Source: Porphyrobacter sp. IPPAS B-1204 (GTDB lineage: Bacteria > Pseudomonadota > Alphaproteobacteria > Sphingomonadales > Sphingomonadaceae). From it: DNA of 64,000 bases. Shown here in pieces: positions 50,466-61,230 of this stretch (the stretch's first letter is position 1; each line of letters starts with the position of its first letter). The notes below the pieces were generated by a model that was not told the origin of the DNA, ran no database searches, and saw only the letters and a list, made by a program, of their open reading frames with translations. A program made the translations under genes and the position numbers. The DNA lies in contig RHGM01000001.1 of the NCBI GenBank assembly GCA_003724185.1, positions 1,572,001-1,636,000 of the forward strand, in the 5' to 3' direction.

Positions 50466-51230
50466 TTAGAACTGCACGCGCTGGGTGAACCCGCCGTCCA
50501 CCACGATATTCGCGCCGGTCATGTAGGGCACCGCCGGGCTGGCGACGAAGACGATCGCCTTGGCGACCTCGACCGGCTCACCAAAGCGGCCCGTGGGCAT
50601 CTTGGCGAGAGTCGCATCATAGAGCGGCTTCATGTGCTCCTCGATGATCTCCCAGTTGCCGCCCTTGTAATAGACCGCGCCGGGGCTGACGGTGTTCACG
50701 CGGATGCCCTTCGGCGCGAGCGCCTGCGACAATTGCGAGGCATAGGTGATCAGCGCCGCCTTCAAGGCGTTGAACGGATTGGGCGCGATGAAGGTTTCGA
50801 GCGCGGCGGTGCTCGACAGCATCACGATGGAACCCGTGTCCGAGGCCTCAAGATAAGGCGTCAAAGTCTCGACCGCATAGGCTGCGCCCTTGATGTCCAT
50901 GTCGAGGCAGGCCTGCCAGTCCCCCGCCCCGCCGGTGCCGGACGCACTGGCGGTATGCACGAAGATATCGCAGCCGCCGAGTTCCTGCGCCGCCTTTTCC
51001 AGCCATGCCTGATAGGCTTCCGTGCCGGTCGCCATGTCGAAGACTTCGGCGAAGACCTTGCCCGGTCCGGCTGCGTCAATCTCCGCCACGGCGGCAGCGA
51101 TCTTGTCTTCCTTGCGGCTGAAGAAGGCCACATCCGCGCCTTCAGCCGCGAACAGCTTCAGCGATTGCAGGCCAAGGCCATGCGCCCCGCCGTTCATGAT
51201 GACCTTCTTGCCCTTCAATCCCAGATCCAT
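50466..51230 (-). CDS. Short-chain dehydrogenase/reductase with altered active site
   Basis: 254 residues, classical SDR length and fold. The cofactor loop is NGGAHGLGLQ (family TGxxxGxG), followed by an acidic/basic pair SRKED. The catalytic serine is kept (MLSSTAALE, about 139-140), but the YxxxK motif reads F153-N-A-L-K157, so the catalytic tyrosine is replaced by phenylalanine; the structural NNAG motif reads HTASAS. The C-terminus (GRFGEPVEVAKAIVFVASP ... GANIVVDGGF) is normal. It may bind NAD(P)(H) and a substrate without standard redox chemistry. It is the first gene of the operon with the E1 subunits. Confidence 0.9.
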   Translation of the reverse strand: MDLGLKGKKVIMNGGAHGLGLQSLKLFAAEGADVAFFSRKEDKIAAAVAEIDAAGPGKVFAEVFDMATGTEAYQAWLEKAAQELGGCDIFVHTASASGTGGAGDWQACLDMDIKGAAYAVETLTPYLEASDTGSIVMLSSTAALETFIAPNPFNALKAALITYASQLSQALAPKGIRVNTVSPGAVYYKGGNWEIIEEHMKPLYDATLAKMPTGRFGEPVEVAKAIVFVASPAVPYMTGANIVVDGGFTQRVQF

Positions 51231-51319
51231 AGCGCCTCTCCCCGGCTTGCCGTTATGGCATGAGGGGATAGCCGAGTGGGGGGACGGGGCGTATCGTCAA
51301 ATTTGGGGGGTGGCGCTTT

Positions 51320-53125
51320 TCAGCGAACATCGCTCCACGGCTTCGACAGCAGGCCAGCGCAGTTGATCACCCCCACCAGCGAATAGGTCTGCGGGAAATT
51401 GCCCCACAATTCGCCGGTGATGTAATCGAGATCCTCGCTCAGCAGGCCCGATGCGGTGGTGTGGCTGAGCATGGTGGCGAACAGCCCGCGCGCCTCATCA
51501 CTGCGGCCGGCCAGATGCAGCGCCTCGATCAGCCAGAAGGTGCAGACGTTGAAGGCGGTTTCCGGCGCACCGAAATCATCCTCGGCGGCGTAGCGCAGCA
51601 TGAAGTCGCCGCGCCGCAGCTGGTCCTCGACCGCCGCGAAGGTTGACAGGAAGCGCGGGTTGTCCGGCGCCAGAAACCGCAGTTCGACCATCTGCAGCAG
51701 GCTGGCGTCCAGGTAATCGCTTTCGAAACTGGCGCCGTAATGGCCGCCCGGATCGCCGTTTTCCACCCACGCCTCGGCCTCGATTGTCGCACGAATCGCG
51801 TCGGCCCGCTCGCGCCACAGGGCGGCGCGGTCATCCTTGCCAAGCCAGTCCGCCGCCATCGCCAGCCGGTCACACGCGGCCCAGCTCATGACCGCGGAAT
51901 AGGTGTGGACCTCCTGCCGGGTGCGGAATTCCCACAGGCCGGCATCGGGCTGGTCGTGCATGGCGAAGGCCATTTCGCCGACCTGTTCCAGGCTTTCGAA
52001 ATCCCGCTCGTCCGACATCCGCAGCAGGCGCTGGTCGATGAAGCCCTGCACCGTGGGCAACACGATCTGGCCGTAGCAATCGTGCTGAACCTGCTGGTAG
52101 GCCGCATTGCCGACCCGAACCGGCCCCATCCCGCGATAGCCCGCCAGCGATATGGCGGTGGCCTCGTTCAATTCGGCAACGCCCATCACCGAATAAAGCG
52201 GCTGGATCTGCCCGCCCTTGGCCCCGTCAACAATGTTGCGCAGATAGGCGAGATACTTCTCCAGCACATCCAGCGCACCCAGCCGGTTCAGCGCCTGCAC
52301 CGTGTAATAGGAATCGCGGATCCAGCAGTAACGGTAGTCCCAGTTGCGCTGCGAATCCGGCGCTTCCGGGATCGAGGTGGTGAGCGCTGCGACAATCGCG
52401 CCGGTTTCTTCATGCTGGCACAGTTTCAGCGTGATGGCGCAGCGGATCACTTCGGACTGCCACTGGAACGGCGTGGCCAGCCCGCGCACCCAGCGTTGCC
52501 AGTAATTGCGGGTGGCCTGCTCCATCCGGCGGATTTCCTCGCGCAGGTTCCCGGCAAAGGGTTCATCCGGGCCGAGGAAGAAATGCGTGTCCTGCTCCAC
52601 CCGGAAGGTGCGCCCTTCAAGGATATAGCCGACCGGCGCATCGGTGCTGAGCCGCAGCGCCTGCCCGCCGACAAGATAGCGGATGTGGTTGGTGCCGTGC
52701 GTCGTCTCGGCCAGCGCCGCGCCGTAATCGCGCATCGGGCGCAGCACCACGCGCAGGCGCGGGTTGCCCGCCACGGGCCGCACGATCCGGCTGATCGCGA
52801 CCGGGCGATACATCCGCCCCTTGCCCTCGTGCCGAGGACAGAAATCGAGGATCTCGACCACGCTGCCATCCTCGGCCTCGAGCCGGGTGACGAGGATCGG
52901 TGTGTTGCGGATGTATTCCTGCGTGGCGCTGACCTGCCCGACCAGTTCGAACCGCCAGATGCCGGCTTCCCGGTTGGATCCGTTCATCAGCGCGCAGAAC
53001 ACCGGATCGCCGTCCACCCGCGGAACGCAGGCCCATACGATGGCCCCCTCCCGGTCAACCAGCGCGCTGACCTGGCAATTGCCGATGGGCCACAGTTCGA
53101 GATCGGGGGTCGGGGGGCTCGCCAT
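51320..53125 (-). CDS. Glycoside hydrolase family 15 protein
   Basis: 601 residues. An N-terminal beta-sandwich (about 1-230) precedes an (alpha/alpha)6 barrel of the glucoamylase/trehalase family. Recognisable GH15 stretches are LELWPIGNCQVSALVDREG at the start, CPRVDGDPVFCAL, NWDYRYCWIRDSYYTVQAL with the general-acid region, and LLSEDLDYITGELWGNFPQTYSLVG near the end, containing the second catalytic Glu. There is no signal peptide, so it is cytoplasmic and acts on internal alpha-glucans or trehalose. The ATG four codons into the longest frame matches family starts better. Confidence 0.88.
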   Translation of the reverse strand: MASPPTPDLELWPIGNCQVSALVDREGAIVWACVPRVDGDPVFCALMNGSNREAGIWRFELVGQVSATQEYIRNTPILVTRLEAEDGSVVEILDFCPRHEGKGRMYRPVAISRIVRPVAGNPRLRVVLRPMRDYGAALAETTHGTNHIRYLVGGQALRLSTDAPVGYILEGRTFRVEQDTHFFLGPDEPFAGNLREEIRRMEQATRNYWQRWVRGLATPFQWQSEVIRCAITLKLCQHEETGAIVAALTTSIPEAPDSQRNWDYRYCWIRDSYYTVQALNRLGALDVLEKYLAYLRNIVDGAKGGQIQPLYSVMGVAELNEATAISLAGYRGMGPVRVGNAAYQQVQHDCYGQIVLPTVQGFIDQRLLRMSDERDFESLEQVGEMAFAMHDQPDAGLWEFRTRQEVHTYSAVMSWAACDRLAMAADWLGKDDRAALWRERADAIRATIEAEAWVENGDPGGHYGASFESDYLDASLLQMVELRFLAPDNPRFLSTFAAVEDQLRRGDFMLRYAAEDDFGAPETAFNVCTFWLIEALHLAGRSDEARGLFATMLSHTTASGLLSEDLDYITGELWGNFPQTYSLVGVINCAGLLSKPWSDVR

Positions 53126-53226
53126 GCCCGGGGGCATAGGGGCTGGGGCCGGGGGGTCAAAAGCGGGGGCGCGTGTCTGCCACGAGCGGTGGCTGCGGCG
53201 GGGTGGGTTGCGGTTCAGTCCAGCCG

Positions 53227-53580
53227 TTACGGCTTCCGCACCGCCAGCCGCTGCAACAACGTGCCGGTTCGGGTTGCAGGCGGGGTGATGCTCGACTCGC
53301 CGGTGCAGCTTCCGTAGATTTGCGACCTGATCACCGGGATATATTCATCCGCGTTCAGACCAAGCAGCACGCAGATCGTCCGGGTAAACCCGAAAACGAA
53401 GGGCTTGCCCGGAAGGCTGACGAAATCGCCCGCTTCGACACATTGCACGTAACGTTCGGGTATTCGCGTTTTCTGCGACACCTCAAGCGTTGTCATGCTG
53501 CGGCTCTTGCGGGCTTTCCCAATCTCCTCACCAATGAGGACCAGCGGCGGCAACTCGATTTTCCCTTGTCTTGTCGTCAT
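53227..53580 (-). CDS. RodZ-type helix-turn-helix protein
   Basis: 117 residues. Residues about 14-85 form the HTH_25 domain of RodZ N-termini: LIGEEIGKARKSRSMTTLEVSQKTRIPERYVQCVEAGDF ending in PGKPFVFGFTRTICVLLGLN. RodZ proper has a transmembrane helix and a periplasmic domain, both missing; the last 25 residues are polar. It could be a small regulator or an orphan adaptor. The terminal sequence is Ser/Thr-rich. The small HTH gene further right runs in the same direction. Confidence 0.75.
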   Translation of the reverse strand: MTTRQGKIELPPLVLIGEEIGKARKSRSMTTLEVSQKTRIPERYVQCVEAGDFVSLPGKPFVFGFTRTICVLLGLNADEYIPVIRSQIYGSCTGESSITPPATRTGTLLQRLAVRKP

Positions 53581-53689
53581 TATTTTTGCGTCCCGAAGGG
53601 GAGTCGAGCATCTGGACGCTGTTTATCCAATCGTTTGCACGCACGGAACGCGCCATGCCCATTTTGGGCAAATTAATCGGCGGCTGGCC

Positions 53690-54127
53690 TCAATCCGGCA
53701 TCTTGCTGCGATAGGCGCTGATGACATCCAGCTTGCGGACAAGGAAGCTGCGGATTTCCTTGGTGTAGTCATCCTCGCCCGTCTGCGCGGGGAGAATGAC
53801 GCCGCCCTTGACCCTTTTCAGAAAGCCGCGCTCGACCAGATCGGCGACCTTGCGGCGGGTCGTCTCGCGGCTCAGGCCGAGACGTGTGTGGATGAACTTG
53901 ATGCTGACGGCGGGCCGTTCGGTGTCGGGAAAGGCAAAATCCTCGCCGCCGAAGTGCCTTGCGGCGAAGGCATCCTTGCGGATTTCGCGGGTGGATTCTG
54001 TGGCGACCACGCAGATGATGGCCACCTCATCCGGCGTGAGGCCGTCCTGCTGGATCGCAAAGCACATGAAATCGCTGAACAGTTCAACGATGAACGAGGC
54101 AATGTACCGTGTGGAAGCGCCCGGCAT
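53690..54127 (-). CDS. Winged-helix transcriptional regulator
   Basis: 145 residues. The C-terminal two thirds show a wHTH: DEVAIICVVATESTREI, then RPAVSIKFIHTRLGLSRETTRRKVADLVERGFLKRVKGGVIL, in which SRETTRRKVADL is the recognition helix and KRVKGGVIL the wing. It resembles MarR/Crp-type DNA-binding domains without a ligand-binding module. The start is the ATG with GGGAGG five bases upstream. It lies immediately downstream of tRNA-Thr on the same strand; the regulon is unknown. Confidence 0.75.
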   Translation of the reverse strand: MPGASTRYIASFIVELFSDFMCFAIQQDGLTPDEVAIICVVATESTREIRKDAFAARHFGGEDFAFPDTERPAVSIKFIHTRLGLSRETTRRKVADLVERGFLKRVKGGVILPAQTGEDDYTKEIRSFLVRKLDVISAYRSKMPD

Positions 54128-54219
54128 TTCACCCTCCCGGCAGGCGGCAACCCCACCGGGGCCGTCTTGCGCCTGATTTTTGAGAGGGTTGCACCGCACA
54201 GGGCCGGTGCGTCAAGAAA

Positions 54220-54294
54220 TGGTGCTGCTGGGGAGGATTGAACTCCCGACCTCACCCTTACCAAGGGTGCGCTCTACCACTGAGCTACAGCAGC
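54220..54294 (-). tRNA. tRNA-Thr (GGT)
   Basis: 75 nt with encoded CCA. Acceptor GCTGCTG/CAGCAGC, D-arm GCTC...GAGC with loop AGTGGTA, anticodon stem CACCC/GGGTG around loop TTGGTAA (anticodon GGT, reading ACC and ACU), T-stem GGGAG/CTCCC with loop TTCAATC, discriminator A. Confidence 0.95.
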
Positions 54295-54382
54295 GCCGGA
54301 CAAGGCGCGCCCTATTGTCGCGCTCCCCTGCAATGTCAAGCGGGGGTTGTAGACCCGGCCTCTAATCTGCAAGGCGTTTCGC

Positions 54383-54544
54383 ATGAGTGAAGACGCCCGC
54401 AAGAATATGTCGCGTGAAGAACGACTCGCGGCCAAGCTGCGCGAGAACCTTCGGCGCCGGAAGGCTCAGGGGAAGGCGCAAAACCGTGCGCTGGGTGATT
54501 CGGGTGCGACGGAAAAGCTTCCCAATCGCGCTGACGATAGCTAA
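54383..54544 (+). CDS. Small basic conserved protein
   Basis: 53 residues. It is highly charged and helix-forming, with KNMSREERLAAKLRENLRRR in its first 30 residues and a polar tail. AAGG lies eight bases before the ATG. Similar short Arg/Lys-rich proteins with this REERLAAKLRENLRRRK core are common in sphingomonads. The charge suggests nucleic-acid or ribosome association; the function is unknown. It ends 35 bases before gpmA and may be its upstream operon partner. Confidence 0.7.
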   Translation: MSEDARKNMSREERLAAKLRENLRRRKAQGKAQNRALGDSGATEKLPNRADDS

Positions 54545-54579
54545 TTCCCCGCCCTCACCCGCACAGACGGAACACCGCA

Positions 54580-55266
54580 ATGCCCAAGCTCATCCTCGTC
54601 CGCCACGGCCAGAGCCAGTGGAACCTCGAAAACCGCTTCACCGGCTGGTGGGATGTCGACCTGACCCCGCAGGGCGTGGCCGAGGCGACAGCGGCGGGCG
54701 CGCTGATGAAGGCCAAGGGCGTGCTGCCGACGGTGGGCTTCACCTCGCTCCAGACCCGCGCGATCAAGACGCTCAATCTCGCGCTGGAGGACGCCGGGCG
54801 GCTGTGGATCCCGGTCACGAAGGACTGGCGGCTGAACGAGCGGCACTATGGCGGGCTGACCGGCCTCGACAAGCAGGAAACCCGCGACAAGCACGGCGAC
54901 GAGCAGGTGCTGATCTGGCGCCGCAGCTTCGACGTGCCGCCGCCGGTGCTGGAAGCGGGGAGCGCCTATGATCTCGCCAGCGATCCGCGCTATGCCGGGA
55001 TTGCGATTCCGAACACCGAAAGCCTCAAGCTGACGATCGAACGCGTGCTGCCCTATTGGGAAAGCGACATCCTGCCGGTCCTCGCCAGCGGGGAGACGGT
55101 GATCATCTCGGCCCACGGCAATTCCCTGCGCGCGCTGGTGAAGCACCTGTCGGGCATCTCGGACGAGGCCATCACCGATCTGGAAATTCCCACCGGGCAG
55201 CCGATCATCTATGACTTCGACGACAATATGGTGCCGGGTGAGCGGTACTACCTGAAGGACGCATGA
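54580..55266 (+). CDS. gpmA: 2,3-bisphosphoglycerate-dependent phosphoglycerate mutase
   Basis: 228 residues. It interconverts 3- and 2-phosphoglycerate in glycolysis and gluconeogenesis. The phosphohistidine motif VRHGQSQWN lies at residues 6-14, then [11 protein letters not shown], the [12 protein letters not shown] block and the second catalytic His in [12 protein letters not shown]. The sequence is normal except for slightly variant substrate-loop residues ([10 protein letters not shown]). purE overlaps its end by four bases. Confidence 0.96.
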   Translation: MPKLILVRHGQSQWNLENRFTGWWDVDLTPQGVAEATAAGALMKAKGVLPTVGFTSLQTRAIKTLNLALEDAGRLWIPVTKDWRLNERHYGGLTGLDKQETRDKHGDEQVLIWRRSFDVPPPVLEAGSAYDLASDPRYAGIAIPNTESLKLTIERVLPYWESDILPVLASGETVIISAHGNSLRALVKHLSGISDEAITDLEIPTGQPIIYDFDDNMVPGERYYLKDA

Positions 55267-55756
55267 TGGAAGCTGGCGGGGGCAAGGTCGCAATCGTGAT
55301 GGGCAGCCAGTCGGACTGGCCGACCATGCAACACGCCGCCACGGTGCTGGACGAGCTGGAGGTGGCTTACGAAGCGCGCATCACCTCGGCCCACCGCACG
55401 CCGGACCGGATGGTGGCCTTCGCCAAGGGGGCGGAAGGCGAAGGCTTCAGCGTGATCATCGCAGGGGCAGGCGGGGCGGCGCATTTGCCCGGCATGATCG
55501 CCAGCATGACGCATCTGCCGGTGCTGGGCGTGCCGGTGCAGTCCAAGGCGCTGTCGGGCATGGATAGCCTGCTGTCGATCGTGCAGATGCCGGGCGGCGT
55601 TCCCGTCGGCACGCTGGCGATTGGCGAGGCGGGGGCGAAGAACGCCGGGCTGCTGGCCGCCGCGATCCTCGCGCTGGGAGACGAAGCCCTGTCCGAACGC
55701 CTGCAGGACTGGCGCGCCGCCAAAAGCGCCGCCGTGGCAGAGGTTCCCGAAGACTG

Positions 55757-55757
<1 letters not shown>
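55263..55757 (+). CDS. purE: 5-(carboxyamino)imidazole ribonucleotide mutase
   Basis: 164 residues, class I PurE. It converts N5-CAIR to CAIR in purine synthesis. The active-site motifs are [22 protein letters not shown] and [40 protein letters not shown] is split over the dimer interface. The start overlaps the gpmA stop (ATGA), and its stop overlaps the purK start (TGATG), which couples the purE-purK pair tightly. Confidence 0.96.
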
Positions 55758-57337
<1,580 letters not shown>

Positions 57338-57338
<1 letters not shown>

Positions 57339-58276
57339 TGCGCTGGCTCGATCACCGTGACCCTGTGCCGGACGCGCTGCGGGGCGCGATCATCGCGCTC
57401 GGCAATTTCGACGGGTTTCACCTGGGCCATCAGGCGGTGGCGGGGGAAGCGATCCGCTGGGCGCAAGGCGAAGGGCGCCCCTCGATCATCGCAACCTTCG
57501 ATCCCCATCCGGTGCGCTTTTTCAAGCCCGATGTGCCCCCCTTCCGGCTGACGACGCTCGAACAGCGGCAGGAATTGTATCTGGCAGCGGGCGCGACCGC
57601 GATGCTGGTGTTCCACTTCGACGCTGAACTCGCTGGCACCAGCGCCGAGGATTTCATCCAGAGCATCCTGATCGAGCGTTTCGGCGCGCACGGGGTGGTG
57701 ACGGGCGGCGATTTCACCTTCGGCAAGGGCGCGAAGGGCAATGTCGATCTGCTGCGCACCCTTGGCGGCGAACTCGGCCTGCAATCGCGGGTGGTCGAGG
57801 CGGTCAGCACAGACGACGAGGTCGTGTCCTCCAGCCGCATCCGCCAAGCCTTGCGCGACGGCAATCCGCAGCTGGCAGCGCAATGGCTCACCCGGCCTTT
57901 CGCGATCCGGGGAATCGTCGAACACGGCGACAAGCGCGGGCGCACCATCGGCTATCCCACCGCCAATGTCGCGATCGACAGCTACCTGCGCCCCAAATAC
58001 GGCATCTACGCCGTGACGGGGCGCATTCTGGCGACAGGGCAAGTGCTGCAAGGCGCGGCCAATATCGGCATCCGCCCGCAGTTCGAACCGCCCAAGGAGC
58101 TGCTGGAACCGTTCTTCTTCGATTTCTCCGGTGACCTGTACGGGCAGGAGATCGAAGTCGCCTTCAACCACTTCCTGCGCGGCGAGGCGAAGTTTGACAG
58201 CCTCGACGCGCTGATCGCACAGATGGACAAGGATTGCGCCGAGGCCCGCCGCCTTCTAAGCGCGCAGCCGCTATGA
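57338..58276 (+). CDS. ribF: Bifunctional riboflavin kinase/FAD synthetase
   Basis: 312 residues. The N-terminal FAD synthetase (about 1-180) has GNFDGFHLGHQAV and SSSRIRQALRDG of the nucleotidyltransferase fold. The C-terminal riboflavin kinase (about 185-312) has HGDKRGRTIGYPTAN with the ATP/Mg-binding PTAN, and GIYAVTGRI. It makes FMN and then FAD. The start is the ATG overlapping the folA stop; upstream in-frame codons belong to folA. ileS starts inside its last codons. Confidence 0.95.
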
Positions 58277-61230
58277 CCGACGAAACCAAGCGCGCCAAAG
58301 AAGCAAAAGACTATCGGGACACCGTCTTCCTCCCGAAGACCGATTTCCCCATGAAGGCCGGCCTCCCCCAGAAGGAGCCGGGCATTGCCGCGCGCTGGGA
58401 GCAGATCGGGCTGTATAACGCTCTGCGCGATGCCCGCCGGGGCCGCGAGAAGTTCATCCTCCACGATGGCCCGCCCTACGCCAATGGCGATATGCATATC
58501 GGCCATGCGCTGAACCATATCCTGAAAGACATGGTCTGCCGCACCCAGAACCTCTTGGGCCGCGATGCGCCTTACGTGCCGGGCTGGGATTGCCACGGCC
58601 TGCCGATCGAATGGAAGGTCGAGGAAGCCTACCGCAAGGCCAAGAAGAACAAGGACGAGGTTCCGCCAAAGGAATTCCGCGCCGAATGCCGCGCTTATGC
58701 CCAAAACTGGGTGAATGTGCAGCGCGAGCAGCTGAAGCGGCTCGGCATCATGGGCGATTGGGACAATCCCTATCTCACCATGGATTTTCAGGCCGAAGCG
58801 ACGATTGTCGCCGAGCTGATGAAGTTTGCCGAGGCGGGCAATGTCTATCGCGGGGCCAAGCCGGTGATGTGGTCCCCGGTCGAAAAAACCGCGCTGGCCG
58901 AGGCCGAGGTTGAGTACGAGGACATCACCTCGACCCAGATCGACGTTGCGTTCGAGATTGTTGAGTCGCCGATTGCGGAACTGGTCGGCGAGCGGGTTGT
59001 GATCTGGACGACGACGCCATGGACGATCCCGGTCAATCAGGCTTTGGCCTATGGACCGGACATCGAATATGGCCTCTTCGAAGTCTACTATTCAGACATC
59101 GACAACGTAAACGAGCCTGACTTTCTCGTTTTTGCTTGCGACCTCGTCGCTGAAGTTGAGAAGCGGCTTTCGAGCGCCGCGACCAGCGGCGTCATGATAT
59201 TTAAAGAGCCGAAGCTTCGATTCAAAGGCGCAGACCTCGCCGGCACCCTCGCCCGCCACCCGATGCACCATCTCGGCGGGTTCTACGCCGCCCCGCGCCC
59301 GCTGCTCCCCGGCGACTTCGTCACCACCGACTCTGGCACCGGCCTCGTCCACATGGCGCCCGATCACGGCGAGGACGACTTCGACCTCTGCAAAGCGAAT
59401 GGCATCGCCCCCGTCTTCGCGGTAATGGATGACGGGCGTTATCGCGAAGACTGGGGCTGGCTCGGCGGAGCGGACGAACGACGCATGAGCGTCATCAACC
59501 CCAAGTTCAACGCGCCTGACGGCCCGATCTGTTCGGACCTGCGCGAAGCGGGCGCGTTGCTCGCGGCGAGCGCCGACTACGCGCATTCCTACCCGCACTC
59601 ATGGCGCTCCAAGGCCAAGGTCATCTTCCGCTGCACCCCGCAATGGTTCGTGCCGATGGACCGCGTGATGGAGTGGATCGAGCCCAAAACCCGCGCGGAA
59701 AAGGGCTGGGAGAACGAAGGCGGCGCAATCGATCCGTCAGAGGAAACGCTCTGCGCCTCCCCCACCCTGCGCGAACGCGCGGTGGAGGAAATCGCCCGCG
59801 TTGAATTCATCCCCGAAAAGGGCCGCAACCGCATCGGCGCGATGGTCGAAGGACGGCCCGATTGGGTGCTCTCCCGCCAGCGCGCATGGGGCGTGCCGAT
59901 CACGCTGTTCGTGCGGCCGGACGGTTCGTACCTGCAAGACCCCGAGGTAAACGCCCGCATCGTCGCGGCGGTGATGCAGGAAGGCGTCGATGCCTGGGAC
60001 GAGGCGCGCAAGGCGGAATATCTTGGGCCCGATCACAACCCCGACGATTACGAGATGGTCACCGACATTCTCGACGTGTGGTTCGATAGCGGCTGCACCC
60101 ATGCCTTCGTGCTCGAATCCGGGCGCTGGCCTGACCTGCAATGGCCCGCCAACCTCTATCTCGAAGGCAGCGACCAGCATCGCGGCTGGTTCCAGTCCTC
60201 GCTGCTGCAATCCTGCGCCACACGGGGCCGCGCGCCCTATGATCAGGTGCTGACCCACGGCTTCACGATGGATGCCAAGGGCAAGAAGATGTCCAAGAGC
60301 CTCGGCAACACCATCAGCCCGATCACGGTGATGGAGCAGACCGGCGCGGACATCATCCGGCTGTGGGCGCTGAGCGTCGATTTCACCGAGGATCACCGCA
60401 TCGGCGATGAAATCCTGAAGGGCGTGGGCGACCAGTATCGCAAGCTGCGCAACACCTTCCGCTACCTGCTCGGCGCGCTCGATGGCTTCGTGGGGGACAT
60501 GAGCGATGGCGGCGAATTGCCGGAGCTTGAGGTCTATATCCTCGCGCTGCTTTCGGAACTCGACGGCAAGCTGAAAGCGGCGGCGGAGGCTTACGACTTC
60601 AACCTCTACACCCGCCTGCTGGTCGATTTCTGCAACGAAGACCTCAGCGCCTTCTACTTCGATATCCGCAAGGACTCGCTCTATTGCGACGGGCCGGACA
60701 GCGTCACGCGCAACGCCTATCGCACCGTGCTCGACCTGCTGTTCCACGCGCTGGTGCGCTATGCCGCGCCGGTGCTGGTGTTCACCACCGAGGAAGTGTG
60801 GCTCAGCCGCTACCCCGAAGACGGCGAGGAGGACGACAACGGCCAGCGCGGTTCTGTCCACCTGCTCGAATGGCCGAGCGTGCCGCGTGTGCCGGCCGAT
60901 GGCGCCAAGTGGGGGCAGCTGCGGGCGCTGCGGGATCAGGTCAACGAAGCGATCGAGCCGCTGCGGCGCGACAAGACCATCCGATCGAGCCTCGAAGCCG
61001 AGGTGGTGGTGCCCGCCAGCGCTGTGCCTGAAGGCGTGACCGATGCACAGCTCGCCGAACTGTTCATCACCGCGACAGTCACGCGCGGGCAGGTGGACGG
61101 TGTGACCGTATCCAAGACCCAGCACCACAAGTGCGGCCGCTGCTGGCGGCTGCTGCCCGATGTGGCGGAAGACGGCGCGCTGTGCGGGCGCTGCGATGAG
61201 GTCGTCAGCCACATGGATACCGCGGCATGA
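58273..61230 (+). CDS. ileS: Isoleucyl-tRNA synthetase
   Basis: 985 residues, complete class I synthetase. The HIGH motif is at 75-78 (GDMHIGHALNH), the CP1 editing domain is at about 220-440, KMSKS lies at 672-676 (KGKKMSKSLGN), and the anticodon-binding helical domain is followed by a C-terminal zinc finger (CGRCWRLLPD ... CGRCDEVV). A stretch of about 50 codons within CP1 (roughly residues 268-320) uses markedly more A/T-ending codons than the rest. The end overlaps lspA by four bases, the widespread ileS-lspA arrangement. Confidence 0.97.
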   Translation: MTDETKRAKEAKDYRDTVFLPKTDFPMKAGLPQKEPGIAARWEQIGLYNALRDARRGREKFILHDGPPYANGDMHIGHALNHILKDMVCRTQNLLGRDAPYVPGWDCHGLPIEWKVEEAYRKAKKNKDEVPPKEFRAECRAYAQNWVNVQREQLKRLGIMGDWDNPYLTMDFQAEATIVAELMKFAEAGNVYRGAKPVMWSPVEKTALAEAEVEYEDITSTQIDVAFEIVESPIAELVGERVVIWTTTPWTIPVNQALAYGPDIEYGLFEVYYSDIDNVNEPDFLVFACDLVAEVEKRLSSAATSGVMIFKEPKLRFKGADLAGTLARHPMHHLGGFYAAPRPLLPGDFVTTDSGTGLVHMAPDHGEDDFDLCKANGIAPVFAVMDDGRYREDWGWLGGADERRMSVINPKFNAPDGPICSDLREAGALLAASADYAHSYPHSWRSKAKVIFRCTPQWFVPMDRVMEWIEPKTRAEKGWENEGGAIDPSEETLCASPTLRERAVEEIARVEFIPEKGRNRIGAMVEGRPDWVLSRQRAWGVPITLFVRPDGSYLQDPEVNARIVAAVMQEGVDAWDEARKAEYLGPDHNPDDYEMVTDILDVWFDSGCTHAFVLESGRWPDLQWPANLYLEGSDQHRGWFQSSLLQSCATRGRAPYDQVLTHGFTMDAKGKKMSKSLGNTISPITVMEQTGADIIRLWALSVDFTEDHRIGDEILKGVGDQYRKLRNTFRYLLGALDGFVGDMSDGGELPELEVYILALLSELDGKLKAAAEAYDFNLYTRLLVDFCNEDLSAFYFDIRKDSLYCDGPDSVTRNAYRTVLDLLFHALVRYAAPVLVFTTEEVWLSRYPEDGEEDDNGQRGSVHLLEWPSVPRVPADGAKWGQLRALRDQVNEAIEPLRRDKTIRSSLEAEVVVPASAVPEGVTDAQLAELFITATVTRGQVDGVTVSKTQHHKCGRCWRLLPDVAEDGALCGRCDEVVSHMDTAA

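Noticed and set aside
51740..53317. 525-codon plus-strand frame opposite the GH15 gene
   Set aside because: Antisense shadow; the GH15 protein on the other strand has recognisable catalytic blocks.
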